Source: JBBQKG01 sp038326655 (lineage in GTDB: Bacteria > Actinomycetota > Thermoleophilia > Solirubrobacterales > JBBDJG01). From it: DNA of 64,000 bases. Shown one piece after another: positions 30,112 through 39,441 of the stretch. The translations under genes and the position numbers were made by a program. The stretch lies in contig JBBQKG010000001.1 of NCBI GenBank assembly GCA_038326655.1, positions 62,001 through 126,000 of the forward strand, written 5' to 3'. The notes under the pieces were generated by a model. The model was not told the DNA's origin. It did no database searches and saw nothing but the letters and a program-made list of their open reading frames with translations. Position 1 is the stretch's first letter; every line of letters starts with the position of its first letter.

Positions 30112-30471
30112 ATGCAGGACGTGGTTTGGAGGTGGGCAGCGGCGCTGTTCTGGCTCGTGTCGGGCGCGAACCACTTTCGCGCACCGAAGTTCTACGAGGC
30201 GATCGTGCCGCCTCCGCTCGACCGGTGGAAGCACGAGGTGAACGTGCTGTCCGGCGCCGCCGAGCTGATCGGCGGCGCGGCGGTGCTTTCCAGTCGCACC
30301 CGTCCGGCCGCGCGCTGGTGGCTGCTCGCGACGCTGCTGGCGGTCTACCCGGCCAACATCCACATGGCGGTGCGGCCGGAGCGCTTTCGGCGCTTCCCCC
30401 CGGCGATGCTGTGGGCGCGACTTCCGGTGCAGGGCCTGTTTGCGCTGCTCACGTGGCGCGGCACCGGCTGA
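30112..30471 (+). CDS. DoxX-like small membrane protein
   Basis: 119 residues from ATG 30112, with four hydrophobic helices: RWAAALFWLVSGANHFRAPK, VLSGAAELIGGAAVL, ARWWLLATLLAVYPANIHMA and LPVQGLFALLTW. The N-terminal GxNHF and central SGAxELxGG patterns are typical of DoxX/DoxD-like proteins, linked to redox balance at the membrane. No operon partner. Confidence 0.8.
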   Translation: MQDVVWRWAAALFWLVSGANHFRAPKFYEAIVPPPLDRWKHEVNVLSGAAELIGGAAVLSSRTRPAARWWLLATLLAVYPANIHMAVRPERFRRFPPAMLWARLPVQGLFALLTWRGTG

Positions 30472-30518
30472 GCTCGCCGTGATCTAACCCAGCGCTGCGC
30501 CCGCTACCGTCATGGAAG

Positions 30519-31913
30519 ATGGACAAGCGCGCGAAGTCGATCCCCACCTCCCGGCTGCGCCGGACCGCCAAGCTGGGCGGCCTCGTCGGCTCCCAGGGCG
30601 CTCGTCTCTACGCGACCAAGGCGGCAAACCTCACGCGTGACGAGGAGGGCCGCCGAGCGGCTGCCGAGCGCCGCCAGCTGAAGGCGGCGGAGCACATCCT
30701 CGACGTGCTCGGCACGATGAAAGGGGCGGCGATGAAGGTCGGGCAGGTCGCCTCCTTCGTCGACACCGGCACCCTTCCGCCCGAGTTCCACGCCCGCCTG
30801 GAGGCCAAGCTCGCGGAGCTGCGCGACTCGGCGCCGCGCGTCTCCTTCGAGGACATGCGCAAGGTGGTCGAGCGCGAGCTGGAGGCGCCCCTGGAGGACG
30901 TCTTCGAGCAGTTCGACGAGCAGGCGTTCGCGGCCGCCTCGATCGGCCAGGTCTACCGCGCCCGCCTGCCGGACGGCCGCCGGGTCGCGGTCAAGGTGCA
31001 GTACCCCGGGATCGCCCAGGCGGTCCGCGCGGATCTGCAGAACATGGGGCTGATCATGCGGGCGGCGAAGCTCTTCGCGCCCGCAATGGACGCCAAGGCG
31101 ATGGCGGCGGAGATCCGCGAGCGGCTGATCGAGGAGCTCGACTATCAGCTCGAGGCCGAGACGCACCGCCGCTTCGCGCGTACGTGGCGGGGCCACCCGT
31201 TCGTGTTCGTGCCGGGCGTGGTCACGTCGCTCTCGAGCGAGCGTGTGCTCGTCACCGATTACGTGGAGGGCCGCAGCTTCGACGAGGTCAAGCAGCTTCC
31301 GCGCACGGAGCGTGACCGCTTTGGCGAGATCGTGTTCCGGTTCTTCTGCGGGTCGCTCTACCGGACCCGCCACTTCTCGGCCGACCCACACCCCGGCAAC
31401 TACATCCTGATGGACGACGGCCGCGTCGCGTTCCTGGACTTCGGCATGGCGAAGAAGCTCTCGTCCGACCAGCTCGGTGCCGAGCTTCGCGTTCTGCGTG
31501 CCGGGCTCGAGCGCGACCCCGAGGAGCTGCGCGCGGCGCTCGCCGACATGGGGTTCTTCGACCCGGCCGACGCGATCGTGACGGCGGCGGCGGTGCTCGA
31601 GCACTTCGATGCCGCGGCGGGCTGGTACAGCGAGGACCGCGACTTCACGATCGACCGCGACTACGTGCGCCAGGTCTTCATCGACGTCAGCGATCCCCGC
31701 TCCCGGTTCTTCGAGATCATGAAGCGGCAGACGATGCCGCCCGACGCGATGTTCGCGCGCCGGATGGAGGCCTTGACGCTCGCCGTGCTGGGCCAGCTCG
31801 AAGCGACCGCGAACTGGCACCGGATCGCACGCGAGTGGCTCTACGGGGACCCGCCCGCAACGCCGCTCGGCGAGGCGGAGGCGCGGTTCTTCGGCGAGCC
31901 CTCGCTCGCCTAG
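30519..31913 (+). CDS. ABC1/UbiB-family atypical kinase
   Basis: 464 residues. Family hallmarks: the KxGQ motif in GAAMKVGQVASFVD, the Ala-rich loop AAASIGQVYRARL in place of a Gly-rich loop, the VAIK-like VAVKVQYPG, the ExD motif EELDYQLEAE, the catalytic ADPHPGNYIL and metal-binding FLDFGMAK. Members support quinone biosynthesis or lipid homeostasis in the cytoplasmic membrane. ATG 30519. Convergent with sufD. Confidence 0.93.
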   Translation: MDKRAKSIPTSRLRRTAKLGGLVGSQGARLYATKAANLTRDEEGRRAAAERRQLKAAEHILDVLGTMKGAAMKVGQVASFVDTGTLPPEFHARLEAKLAELRDSAPRVSFEDMRKVVERELEAPLEDVFEQFDEQAFAAASIGQVYRARLPDGRRVAVKVQYPGIAQAVRADLQNMGLIMRAAKLFAPAMDAKAMAAEIRERLIEELDYQLEAETHRRFARTWRGHPFVFVPGVVTSLSSERVLVTDYVEGRSFDEVKQLPRTERDRFGEIVFRFFCGSLYRTRHFSADPHPGNYILMDDGRVAFLDFGMAKKLSSDQLGAELRVLRAGLERDPEELRAALADMGFFDPADAIVTAAAVLEHFDAAAGWYSEDRDFTIDRDYVRQVFIDVSDPRSRFFEIMKRQTMPPDAMFARRMEALTLAVLGQLEATANWHRIAREWLYGDPPATPLGEAEARFFGEPSLA

Positions 31914-31922
31914 ATCTAGCTC

Positions 31923-33185
31923 CTAGACCAGCACGCGCTCGGCGAGCTCGCGCTCGAGCGCGGAGGAGACCACGTCGTGCAGGAAGGGGGAGTCCTCCAG
32001 CCGGCCCGCGATCACTTGCAGAAAGCCGCCGACGAGCAGGCGCTCGGCTTCCTCTCGCGAGAGCCCGCGGCTCATCAGGTAGAAGACCTGCTCGGCGTCG
32101 ATCCGGCCGATCGTCGCGGCATGCGTGCACCGGACGTCGTTGGCCTCGATCTCGAGCCCCGGAATCGCGTCCGCGTGCGCCCCGTCGGAGAGCAGCAGGT
32201 TGCGGCTCTCCTGGAAGGCGTCGGTGCGTTGCGCGCCCGGGTCGACACGGATCATCCCGCTCCAGACCGCGGTGGCCCGATCGCGCAAGATGCCGCGAAA
32301 GGCGAGGTCCGAGGTGGTGTCCGGAGCGGCGTGCTCCTGCCGGGTGTCGTAATCGAGGTGCTGCGTGCCGTGGCCGACGTAGGCACCGGTCACGCGCGCG
32401 CTGCCGCCACGCCCGGTGATGTTGGTCTCCATGCGAAGCTTGCCCTGTCCCGAGCCGAGCCCGAGGCCGACCCAGTGGAGGGACCCGTCCCGGCCAACCT
32501 CGGCCCGCTGGCTGCCGAGCACCCACATGCGCTCGCCCAGATCCTGGACACAGAGGTAGCGCACGGAGGCGTTCTCGCCGACGACCACCTCGGTGACCGG
32601 GTTGAAGTAGCCGTCGAGGTCCTCGCTCGCGGACAGGTACTGCTCGGCGACCGTCACCTCGGCGCCGTCTTCGACCACGATCAAAGAACGCCACGGCATC
32701 GCGCCGGCGGTTGCCTGGATCGCCGTGATCGTGATCGGCTCAGTCACGATCACGCCGGGCTGGACGTGCACGAAGGCACCGGCACCGAAGCTCATCGTGT
32801 TCTGGGCGGCGAACTTGTCCCTGCCGAGCACCAGCGACCCGAGGTGGGCTTGCACGATCTGCGGGAAGTCGCGGATCGCCTCGGCCAGCGTGCACACGGT
32901 CACGCCGTTGGGCGCGGCCATGTCGCCGGTCCGGGCAACGCGGTCGACCGCCAGCACGGACGGATGACCGCTGGTCTCGACCACGGGTGCGCGCACGGGC
33001 TCGGCGGCGAGGTTGCCGCCTTCGGCCGGCTCGAAGCCCTCCGGATCGAACCGGCTCAGGTCCGTGAACTCCCAGCCCTTCTGCTTCTTGTGCGGGACCG
33101 GCAGCTCGGTGAAGCGCGTACGACCGCGCTCGCGCAGCTCGGCGAGCCAGTCCGGCTCCGTGATGGGCGGGGTGGTGACTGTCAC
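31923..33185 (-). CDS. sufD: Fe-S cluster assembly protein SufD
   Basis: 420 residues, beta-helix SufD/SufB family (VEANDVRCTHAATIGRIDAE QVFYLMSRGL). It forms the SufBC2D scaffold. GTG 33185 overlaps the last base of the sufB TAG. The conserved His of SufD is in DVRCTHAATIG. The last gene of the suf operon. Confidence 0.95.
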   Translation of the reverse strand: MTVTTPPITEPDWLAELRERGRTRFTELPVPHKKQKGWEFTDLSRFDPEGFEPAEGGNLAAEPVRAPVVETSGHPSVLAVDRVARTGDMAAPNGVTVCTLAEAIRDFPQIVQAHLGSLVLGRDKFAAQNTMSFGAGAFVHVQPGVIVTEPITITAIQATAGAMPWRSLIVVEDGAEVTVAEQYLSASEDLDGYFNPVTEVVVGENASVRYLCVQDLGERMWVLGSQRAEVGRDGSLHWVGLGLGSGQGKLRMETNITGRGGSARVTGAYVGHGTQHLDYDTRQEHAAPDTTSDLAFRGILRDRATAVWSGMIRVDPGAQRTDAFQESRNLLLSDGAHADAIPGLEIEANDVRCTHAATIGRIDAEQVFYLMSRGLSREEAERLLVGGFLQVIAGRLEDSPFLHDVVSSALERELAERVLV

Positions 33186-34618
33186 TAACCGATCGAGCCC
33201 TCCATCTGGAGCTCGATCAGGCGGTTCATCTCGACCGCGTACTCCATCGGCAGCTCACGCGTGAACGGCTCGATGAAGCCGCCCACGATCATGCCCGACG
33301 CCTCCTCCTCGGAGAGACCGCGGCTCCTCAGGTAGAAGAGCTGCTCCTCGCCGATCTTCGAGACCGTCGCCTCGTGGCCGACATCGACGTCGTCCTCGCC
33401 GATTCGGATCGTCGGATAGGTGTCCGAGCGCGACTCCTCGTCCAGCAGGAGCGCGTCGCAGACCACCTTCGACTTGGACCCGGTGGCGCCGGGAGCGACC
33501 TCGAGCAGGCCGCGGTAGCTCGCGCGCCCGCCGTCCTTCGAGATCGACTTCGACGTGATCGTGGAGGTCGTGTTGGGAGCGATGTGGACGCACTTGCCGC
33601 CCGCGTCCTGGTGCTGGCCGCGGCCCGCGAACGCGATCGAGAGGATCTCCCCGTGAGCGTGCTCGCCCATCAGGTAGATCGATGGATACTTCATCGTCAG
33701 CTTCGAGCCGAGGTTCCCGTCGATCCACTCCATCGTTGCCCGCTCGTGTGCGATCGCCCGCTTCGTGACGAGGTTGTAGACGTTGTGCGACCAGTTCTGG
33801 ATCGTCGTGTACCGGACCCGCGAGCCCGGCTTGCAGATGATCTCGACAACCGCCGAGTGCAGCGAGTCGGTCGTGTACGTCGGCGCCGTGCAGCCCTCGA
33901 TGTAATGCACGAACGAGTCCTCGTCGGCGATGATCAGCGTGCGCTCGAACTGGCCCATGTTCTCGGTGTTGATGCGGAAGTAGGCCTGCAGCGGCATCTC
34001 CACGTGCACTCCGGGAGGCACGTATACGAACGACCCGCCCGACCACACGGCCGAGTTGAGCGCGGCGAGCTTGTTGTCGTTGGCCGGGATCACCGTGGAG
34101 AAGTGCTCGCGCACGAGGTCCTCGTGCTCGCGCAGGCCGGTGTCCATGTCCTTGAAGATCACGCCCTGCTTCTCGAGGTCCTCGCGGATCTGGTGGTAGA
34201 CCACCTCCGACTCGTACTGGGCGCCGACACCGGCGAGGTACTTGCGCTCGGCCTCGGGGATCCCGAGCTTGTCGAACGTGTTCTTGATGTCGTCGGGGAC
34301 CTCGTCCCAGGTGCGCCCCTGCTTCTCCGAGGCCCGTACGAAGTAGTGGATGTTCTGGAAGTCGATGGCGTCCATGTGGCCGCCGGCCCACTCGGGCATC
34401 GGCCGGGACTCGAAGTGCTCGAGCGCCTTCAGGCGGAACTCGCGCATCCAGGCCGGCTCCTGCTTGTGGTCGGAGATCTCCTCGACGACCTGGCGGCTCA
34501 GGCCCTTCTTCGCCTTGAAGGCGTAGTCCTTCTCGGAGTCGTGGAAGCCGTACTCGTATGAGTCCTTGATGCCGCTGAGGTCGTCAGGCGGCGCAATCTG
34601 GGTTTCGGGTGTGGCCAT
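33185..34618 (-). CDS. sufB: Fe-S cluster assembly scaffold SufB
   Basis: 477 residues, very conserved: GLSRQVVEEISDHKQEPAWM, VYHQIREDLEKQGVIFKDMD, YFRINTENMGQFERTLIIAD, YIEGCTAPTYTTDSLHSAVV, and RVRYTTIQNWSHNVYNLVTK. EGCTAP contains the Cys that is important for cluster assembly. It is the scaffold of the Suf machine. Three bases after the Rieske gene. Confidence 0.97.
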   Translation of the reverse strand: MATPETQIAPPDDLSGIKDSYEYGFHDSEKDYAFKAKKGLSRQVVEEISDHKQEPAWMREFRLKALEHFESRPMPEWAGGHMDAIDFQNIHYFVRASEKQGRTWDEVPDDIKNTFDKLGIPEAERKYLAGVGAQYESEVVYHQIREDLEKQGVIFKDMDTGLREHEDLVREHFSTVIPANDNKLAALNSAVWSGGSFVYVPPGVHVEMPLQAYFRINTENMGQFERTLIIADEDSFVHYIEGCTAPTYTTDSLHSAVVEIICKPGSRVRYTTIQNWSHNVYNLVTKRAIAHERATMEWIDGNLGSKLTMKYPSIYLMGEHAHGEILSIAFAGRGQHQDAGGKCVHIAPNTTSTITSKSISKDGGRASYRGLLEVAPGATGSKSKVVCDALLLDEESRSDTYPTIRIGEDDVDVGHEATVSKIGEEQLFYLRSRGLSEEEASGMIVGGFIEPFTRELPMEYAVEMNRLIELQMEGSIG

Positions 34619-34621
34619 GGC

Positions 34622-34939
34622 CTATCGAACCTCCATCTTGATCGTGCCGTCCTCGACGCGCACCGGGAAGGTGTCGACGGGAAGATAGGCGGGAAGCGTG
34701 CGTGGGCGGCCGCTGCGCAGGTCGAACAGCGATCCGTGCCGGGGGCACTCGACCGTGCGAGCCTCCGGGTCGAATAATCCTTCTGCCAAAGGCCCATCAT
34801 CGTGCGAGCAGCGGTCCTCGATCGCATACAGCTCGCCCCCGGCGTTGAAGACGCCGATGCGGCGACCGTCCACGTCGACCAGCCGGGATTCGCCCGGCTG
34901 GAGCTCGGTGGCGATGCAGATATCGATCATGTCGGTCAT
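34622..34939 (-). CDS. Rieske-type ferredoxin of the suf operon
   Basis: 105 residues with both Rieske motifs intact: DRCSHDDGP (CxH) and ECPRHGSLFDLRSG (CxxH). It resembles dioxygenase-type ferredoxins that often sit in actinobacterial suf operons. It probably provides electrons for cluster assembly. ATG 34939, 32 bases after sufU. Confidence 0.92.
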   Translation of the reverse strand: MTDMIDICIATELQPGESRLVDVDGRRIGVFNAGGELYAIEDRCSHDDGPLAEGLFDPEARTVECPRHGSLFDLRSGRPRTLPAYLPVDTFPVRVEDGTIKMEVR

Positions 34940-34971
34940 GCAATCCTGAGTCTAGCGGTCGGGTTTGCTTC

Positions 34972-35409
34972 CTAGATCTCGTTCCGGAGTTTCGCCACGT
35001 CCTCCGCGGCGGGGTCGTCCTCTGGGGTACCCGTCGGCCACTCGTCCGTACCGAGCAGGGCGCCCTGGACGACCTTCAGCCCCAGCAGGCCGCACTTCAG
35101 GCGGGTCGGGGACAGCTCCAGGCCGAGCTCCTCGGCGATGAAGCTCCGGTCGAGCGAGGCCACCTCGCTGACGGTCTTGCCCATCAGCTCGTCGGAGATG
35201 ATCGAGGCCGCGGCCTGGGAGATCGCACAGCCCTGGCCGTGGAAGCGCAGGTCGGCGATGCGATCGCCGTCCAGCTTGATGTGCACCCCCATCTCGTCCC
35301 CGCAGAGCGGGTTGCGGTCGAAGCACTCGACGTCGTGCGGCTCGAGCTCTCCGAAGTTCCGGGGGTTCTTGTAGTGGTCGAGGATGTATTCGCGGTAGAG
35401 CTCGTCCAT
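34972..35409 (-). CDS. sufU: Sulfur relay protein SufU
   Basis: 145 residues. The zinc/sulfur-relay cysteines are present: RNPLCGDEM, HGQGCAISQAAASI and RLKCGLLGLKVVQGAL. The 18-20 residue insertion before the last Cys (EELGLELSPTRLKC region) marks SufU rather than IscU. It accepts persulfide sulfur from SufS. Seven bases after sufS. Confidence 0.94.
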   Translation of the reverse strand: MDELYREYILDHYKNPRNFGELEPHDVECFDRNPLCGDEMGVHIKLDGDRIADLRFHGQGCAISQAAASIISDELMGKTVSEVASLDRSFIAEELGLELSPTRLKCGLLGLKVVQGALLGTDEWPTGTPEDDPAAEDVAKLRNEI

Positions 35410-35416
35410 GTCGCGA

Positions 35417-36676
35417 TCAGGTCCCGAAGATGGTTATCGCTGCCTCGAGGGCGGCCGTCAGGCGGTCCACGTCGTCGCGGCCGTTGTACACGGAAAAGGA
35501 TGCGCGGGCGGTCGCCGGCACACCGAGCTGGCGCATCAGCGGTTGGGCGCAGTGGTGCCCGGCCCGGATCGCGACCGCCTCGCGATTGCAGATCTCGGCG
35601 ATGTCGTGCGGGTGGACGCCCGCGACCGTGAAGCTCACCAGGCTCCCGCGCTCGCTCGCGTCCTCGGGCCCGTAGATCGTCAGCCGGTCGATCGCGCCGA
35701 GCCGCTCGAGCGCGTAGGCGGTGAGGTCGCGCTCGTGCGCGCGGACGGAGTCCATGCCCAGCCCGGACAGGTAATCGACCGCCGCGCCCAGGCCGGCCGC
35801 CTCCGCGATCGCGGGCGTGCCCGCCTCGAACTTGGCCGGCAGCGCCGCCCAGGTGGAGTGGTCGTCTGCGACCATCCGGATCATCGATCCGCCGCCGAGG
35901 AAGGGCGGCATCTCCTCGAGCAGCTCCCGCCGTCCCCAGAGCACGCCGATGCCGGTCGGACCGAGCATCTTGTGTCCGGTGAAGGCGTAGAAGTCTGCCC
36001 CCGTCTGGCCGAGGTCGACCGGGAGCTGAGGTACCGCCTGTGCCCCGTCGACGAGCACCTTCGCGCCCGCCGCGTGGGCGCGGGCAGCAATTTCGGCGAC
36101 CGGGTTGATCGTGCCGAGCACGTTCGAGACCTGCGTGAGCGCGATCAGCTTCACGTCGCCGGTCGCGAGCAGCGCGTCGAGGCCGTCGAGATCGAGCCGA
36201 CCCTCGGCGTCGAGCTCGACGTAGGCGAGGCGGGCGCCCTGCTCCGCGCAGAGCAGCTGCCAGGGCACCACGTTGGAATGATGCTCCATGCGGGTCACGA
36301 GCACCGTGTCGCCGGCGTCGACGTGCTCCCGCGCCCACGTGAAGCGCACGAGGTTGATCGCCTCGGTCGCGTTCCGCACGAACACGATCTCCTCCGGGGA
36401 GGCCCCGACGAAAGCCGCAACGCGCGAGCGTGCGCCCTCGTAGAGCTCGGTTGCCTCGGCCGCGAGCGCGTGCATGCTGCGATGGATGTTCGCGTTGGAC
36501 TCGCGGTAGTAGCTCGAGATCGCCTCGATCACGCTCGCTGGCTTCTGCGAGGTGGCGGCGTTGTCGACGTAGACCAGCGGCTTGCCGTTGATGCGCCGCG
36601 CGAGCACGGGAAAGTCCGCGCGGATCTCGGCGAGGCCGCGGGGGAGGGAGCCGGCTGTGGCGGTGACCGTTTCCAA
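35417..36676 (-). CDS. sufS: Cysteine desulfurase SufS
   Basis: 419 residues, group II desulfurase. The PLP Lys is in AFTGHKMLGPTGIG; RMEHHSNVVPWQ and the catalytic Cys in RAGHHCAQPLM are present. It supplies sulfur for cluster assembly through SufU. The start is TTG 36676 directly behind the sufC stop; a GTG four codons in is the alternative. Confidence 0.96.
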   Translation of the reverse strand: METVTATAGSLPRGLAEIRADFPVLARRINGKPLVYVDNAATSQKPASVIEAISSYYRESNANIHRSMHALAAEATELYEGARSRVAAFVGASPEEIVFVRNATEAINLVRFTWAREHVDAGDTVLVTRMEHHSNVVPWQLLCAEQGARLAYVELDAEGRLDLDGLDALLATGDVKLIALTQVSNVLGTINPVAEIAARAHAAGAKVLVDGAQAVPQLPVDLGQTGADFYAFTGHKMLGPTGIGVLWGRRELLEEMPPFLGGGSMIRMVADDHSTWAALPAKFEAGTPAIAEAAGLGAAVDYLSGLGMDSVRAHERDLTAYALERLGAIDRLTIYGPEDASERGSLVSFTVAGVHPHDIAEICNREAVAIRAGHHCAQPLMRQLGVPATARASFSVYNGRDDVDRLTAALEAAITIFGT

Positions 36677-37447
36677 CTACGCGGCCACTCCGGCTTCGTG
36701 CTTCTCGCGCACCCAGTCGTAGCCCTTGTCCTCGAGCTGGCCCGCGAGCTCCGCGCCGCCCTCCTCGACCACCCGCCCGTTCAGCATGATGTGGACGAAG
36801 TCGGGGGTGATGTAGCTCAGGATGCGCTGGTAGTGGGTGATGATCAGGATTCCGAGGTCGGGCCCGCGCATCGCGTTGACCGCGTTCGAGACCGTGCGCA
36901 GGGCGTCGATGTCGAGACCCGAGTCGGTCTCGTCCAGCACCGCCACGAACGGCTTCAGGATTGCCAGCTGGAGGATCTCGCAGCGCTTCTTCTCGCCGCC
37001 GGAGAACCCCTCGTTGAGGTAACGCCGCGTGAACTCGCGGTCGACTCCGAGCAGCTCCATCTGGGCCTCGAGCACCTTGCGGAAGTCCTTCAGGTTGATG
37101 GGGTCCTCGCCGCGCGCCTTGCGCTGGGCGTTGATCGCCGTGCGGAGGAAGTTAACGACCGACACACCGGGGATCGCGGAGGGGTACTGGAACGCCATGA
37201 ACAGCCCCGCGCGGGCGCGCTCATCGGCGTCGGACGCGGTGATGTCCTCACCCTTGAAGAGCACCTTGCCCTCTGTGATCTCGTAGCTCGGGTGACCCAT
37301 GATCGTGTTCGCGAGGGTCGACTTCCCGGAGCCGTTCGGGCCCATCAGCGCGTGGACTTCACCGCGCGAGACCTTCAGGTCGAGGCCCTTGAGGATCTCC
37401 TTGCCCTCGACGTTCACGTGCAGGTTCTGGATCTCGAGGTCAGCCAT
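36677..37447 (-). CDS. sufC: Suf complex ATPase SufC
   Basis: 256 residues. ABC ATPase with Walker A MGPNGSGKSTLANTIMG, signature NEGFSGGEKKRCEILQ and Walker B AVLDETDSGLDIDAL. Powers the SufBC2D scaffold. First structural gene after sufR, unlike the more common order with sufB first. Confidence 0.97.
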   Translation of the reverse strand: MADLEIQNLHVNVEGKEILKGLDLKVSRGEVHALMGPNGSGKSTLANTIMGHPSYEITEGKVLFKGEDITASDADERARAGLFMAFQYPSAIPGVSVVNFLRTAINAQRKARGEDPINLKDFRKVLEAQMELLGVDREFTRRYLNEGFSGGEKKRCEILQLAILKPFVAVLDETDSGLDIDALRTVSNAVNAMRGPDLGILIITHYQRILSYITPDFVHIMLNGRVVEEGGAELAGQLEDKGYDWVREKHEAGVAA

Positions 37448-37480
37448 CTGTTCGCTTGTGCCTTTCTCTCGTCTTCTCGG

Positions 37481-37984
37481 TCAAACTTGGAGCGCCGTGG
37501 CGCGGCCGGCCTGCCTGCGTGAGCGCCCTCGCGGTCGCGGCGGCTTCGCGCCGTGCTCGGCGAAGGAGACGAGCTCGGCGAGCGTCGTCTGCTCGAGCGC
37601 GCGGCTCACGCTGCCCTGCACCCGGGTCCACAGCAGCTTGGTCGCGCAGCTCTCGTCGGCGTCGAGCTCGTGGTTGCACAGGACGCGGCTCGTCGCGGGG
37701 TCGGTCAGGCACTGCATCGGGGCAAGCGTGCCCTCGAGCGCCTGGACGACCGCGGCCATCGTGATGCGCTCCGGCGCGCGGGACAGCTCGTAGCCGCCGT
37801 GCGCGCCACGCGTGGACTGCACCAGCTCCGCCTTGCGGAGCCTCCCCACGAGCTGCTCGAGGTAGGCGAGCGGCAGGCGCTCGGACTCCGCGATCTCCGC
37901 CAGCGACACGGGGCCGGCGCCATGCCGTCGCCCGAGCTGGATCATCACCCGGACGCCGTACTCGGATCTTGTCGAGAACATCAT
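37481..37984 (-). CDS. sufR: Rrf2-family Fe-S-sensing regulator of the suf operon
   Basis: 167 residues from ATG 37984 (AAGGAG lies 11 bases upstream). Rrf2 winged helix: MFSTRSEYGVRVMIQLGRRH, LPLAYLEQLVGRLRKAELVQ, RGAHGGYELSRAPERITMAA. Three cysteines in the sensor loop (MQCLTD, VLCNHE, DESCATK) fit cluster ligands, so it likely represses the suf genes when clusters are plentiful. The symbol is used in the functional sense; it could also be called an IscR-type regulator. Confidence 0.88.
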   Translation of the reverse strand: MMFSTRSEYGVRVMIQLGRRHGAGPVSLAEIAESERLPLAYLEQLVGRLRKAELVQSTRGAHGGYELSRAPERITMAAVVQALEGTLAPMQCLTDPATSRVLCNHELDADESCATKLLWTRVQGSVSRALEQTTLAELVSFAEHGAKPPRPRGRSRRQAGRATALQV

Positions 37985-38059
37985 CTGCGCATCAGCTCCT
38001 TGGTCGCCGCGTCGGTGGGCTCGAGGCGGCAATTCCTACCTGTGCGGTCAGAATAACAG

Positions 38060-38085
38060 CCGTCCGGCTGCGAGCAGCGGGACGG
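38060..38085 (-). terminator. Terminator-like hairpin downstream of the Sco1 gene
   Basis: CCGTCCGGCTGC (38060-38071) against GCAGCGGGACGG (38074-38085), 11 of 12 paired. On the minus strand it is preceded by GTAAACCCG and followed by CTGTTATTC. It is nearly identical to the hairpin at 58479 on the plus strand. Confidence 0.65.
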
Positions 38086-38102
38086 GTTTACTCGGCTGCG
38101 GC

Positions 38103-38774
38103 TTATCCGCTGGCCAGCAGCACGCGGATGTCGTGCGCGAGGTCCTCGGGCGTGAGGTAGTCGACTGGGAAGCCGACCCGCTGCCGGCCCCGCTTGTCGA
38201 TCAGCACCACGTAGGAGTTGTGCTCCTGCTTGTCGGTCTGAGGCGCGAATCCGTAGTCCCGCCACACGGGCTGGAGCTCGCTGCGGGGGCCGAGCAGGAA
38301 GTCGAGGTAGCCGCTCACGCGCCGCTCGAGCAGGAAGCGGCGGGCGCTGTCGGCCGTGTCGTTGGCCGGGTCGACGCTCAGCGCGAGCGCCCTGACATCG
38401 TTGCGCTGGGCGCCCGAGAGGTCGTCGAGCGCGCCCCGGACCTGCTGCGCGGTGAGCGGGCAGGTGTCCTGGCAGTGCGTGTAGAGCGGCGTCAGCACCA
38501 CGACCTCGCCCCGCAGCTTGGCGAGCTGGACGAGATCCCCGTTCTGGTCGCGCAGCGCGAAGTCGGCGGCGGGCACGGCGGGGCGGACGGCGCCCTTGAA
38601 GGGCGAGAGCGGCGCCTGCGCCCCCGACGTGTCGAGGTTCTCGACGATCGCGGCGGGCCCGTTCGAGTCCGCCGAGCGTCCCGCGAACGCGGCGAACACC
38701 GCCGCCGGCAGCGCGAGCGCCGCGACTACGATCAGGACAAGGCGGGCGCGGGATGACATCGGCCCATTGTCCAT
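38103..38774 (-). CDS. Sco1/SenC-type copper chaperone
   Basis: 223 residues. A signal-anchor helix (about 10-32), then a thioredoxin-fold Sco domain with the copper-binding CxxxC in YTHCQDTCPLTAQQV and the later His in KQEHNSYVVLID. Sco proteins load CuA of cytochrome oxidase on the outer face. Starts are ATG 38774 or ATG 38759 (MSSRARL). The first follows a terminator-like hairpin at once, so it may be leaderless or depend on readthrough. Confidence 0.92.
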   Translation of the reverse strand: MDNGPMSSRARLVLIVVAALALPAAVFAAFAGRSADSNGPAAIVENLDTSGAQAPLSPFKGAVRPAVPAADFALRDQNGDLVQLAKLRGEVVVLTPLYTHCQDTCPLTAQQVRGALDDLSGAQRNDVRALALSVDPANDTADSARRFLLERRVSGYLDFLLGPRSELQPVWRDYGFAPQTDKQEHNSYVVLIDKRGRQRVGFPVDYLTPEDLAHDIRVLLASG

Positions 38775-38806
38775 AAAACTGGCCGTTCGCGGCCAAGGCC
38801 GCGAAC
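38775..38806 (-). terminator. Terminator-like hairpin after the response regulator, GGCCAGTTTT tail
   Basis: On the minus strand GTTCGCGGCC and GGCCGCGAAC (10 perfect pairs, 2-base loop) are followed by GGCCAGTTTT (38784-38775). It lies between the response regulator stop and the Sco1 start. Confidence 0.65.
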
Positions 38807-38814
38807 GAGTCGGG

Positions 38815-39441
38815 CTAAGGCTCGACCAGACCCCGCCGGATTGCGTACCGCACGAGCTCGACCCGGTCGCGCATGCCGAGCTTCTGGAGCACGCGCGCGC
38901 GGTGGGACTCGACCGTCTTCTCGGAGAGCTGGAGGATCTCCGCGATCTCGCGGTTCGTGTGCGCCTCCGCGATCAGCTTCACGACCTCCTGCTCGCGCGG
39001 CGAGAGCTCCTCCGGCTGGTCGCCCCGCTCGAGGAACTCCCGGATCAGCGTCTGCTGCGCGCTGGCGGTGAGGAAGGGCTCGCCCCGCCCGGCCGCGCGC
39101 ACGGCGTCCACCAGGTCCTGATCGGCCGCCCGTTTCAGGACGTATCCGGCGGCGCCGGCCCGCAGCGCCTCGAAGAGGTAGCGGTCGTCGTCGTGCATCG
39201 AGAGGATCAGCACCTGCGTGCCCGGCGCGTGCTGCTTGATCTCGTGTGTGGCCTGAAGCCCTGTCATCAGCGGCATCGAGACGTCGAGCACGGCCACGTC
39301 CGGCCGGTGCTCGATCACCTTCTGCACCGCTTCGACGCCGTCCTCGGCCTCGGCCACCACCTCGATGTCCGGCTGGCGGTCGAGCAGCAGCTTCACGCCG
39401 GAGCGCACGATCCCATGGTCGTCGGCGATCAGGACCCTCAC
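38815..39441 (-). CDS. NarL/LuxR-type response regulator
   Basis: 208 residues. Receiver domain with LIADDHGIVRSGVKLLL, the phosphorylated Asp in PDVAVLDVSMP and the Lys in GYVLKRAAD; LuxR helix-turn-helix LSPREQEVVKLIAEAHTNRE IAEILQLS. Start GTG 39441 overlaps the kinase gene by four bases. Its targets are unknown; the neighbouring sco1 is a candidate. Confidence 0.93.
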   Translation of the reverse strand: MRVLIADDHGIVRSGVKLLLDRQPDIEVVAEAEDGVEAVQKVIEHRPDVAVLDVSMPLMTGLQATHEIKQHAPGTQVLILSMHDDDRYLFEALRAGAAGYVLKRAADQDLVDAVRAAGRGEPFLTASAQQTLIREFLERGDQPEELSPREQEVVKLIAEAHTNREIAEILQLSEKTVESHRARVLQKLGMRDRVELVRYAIRRGLVEP

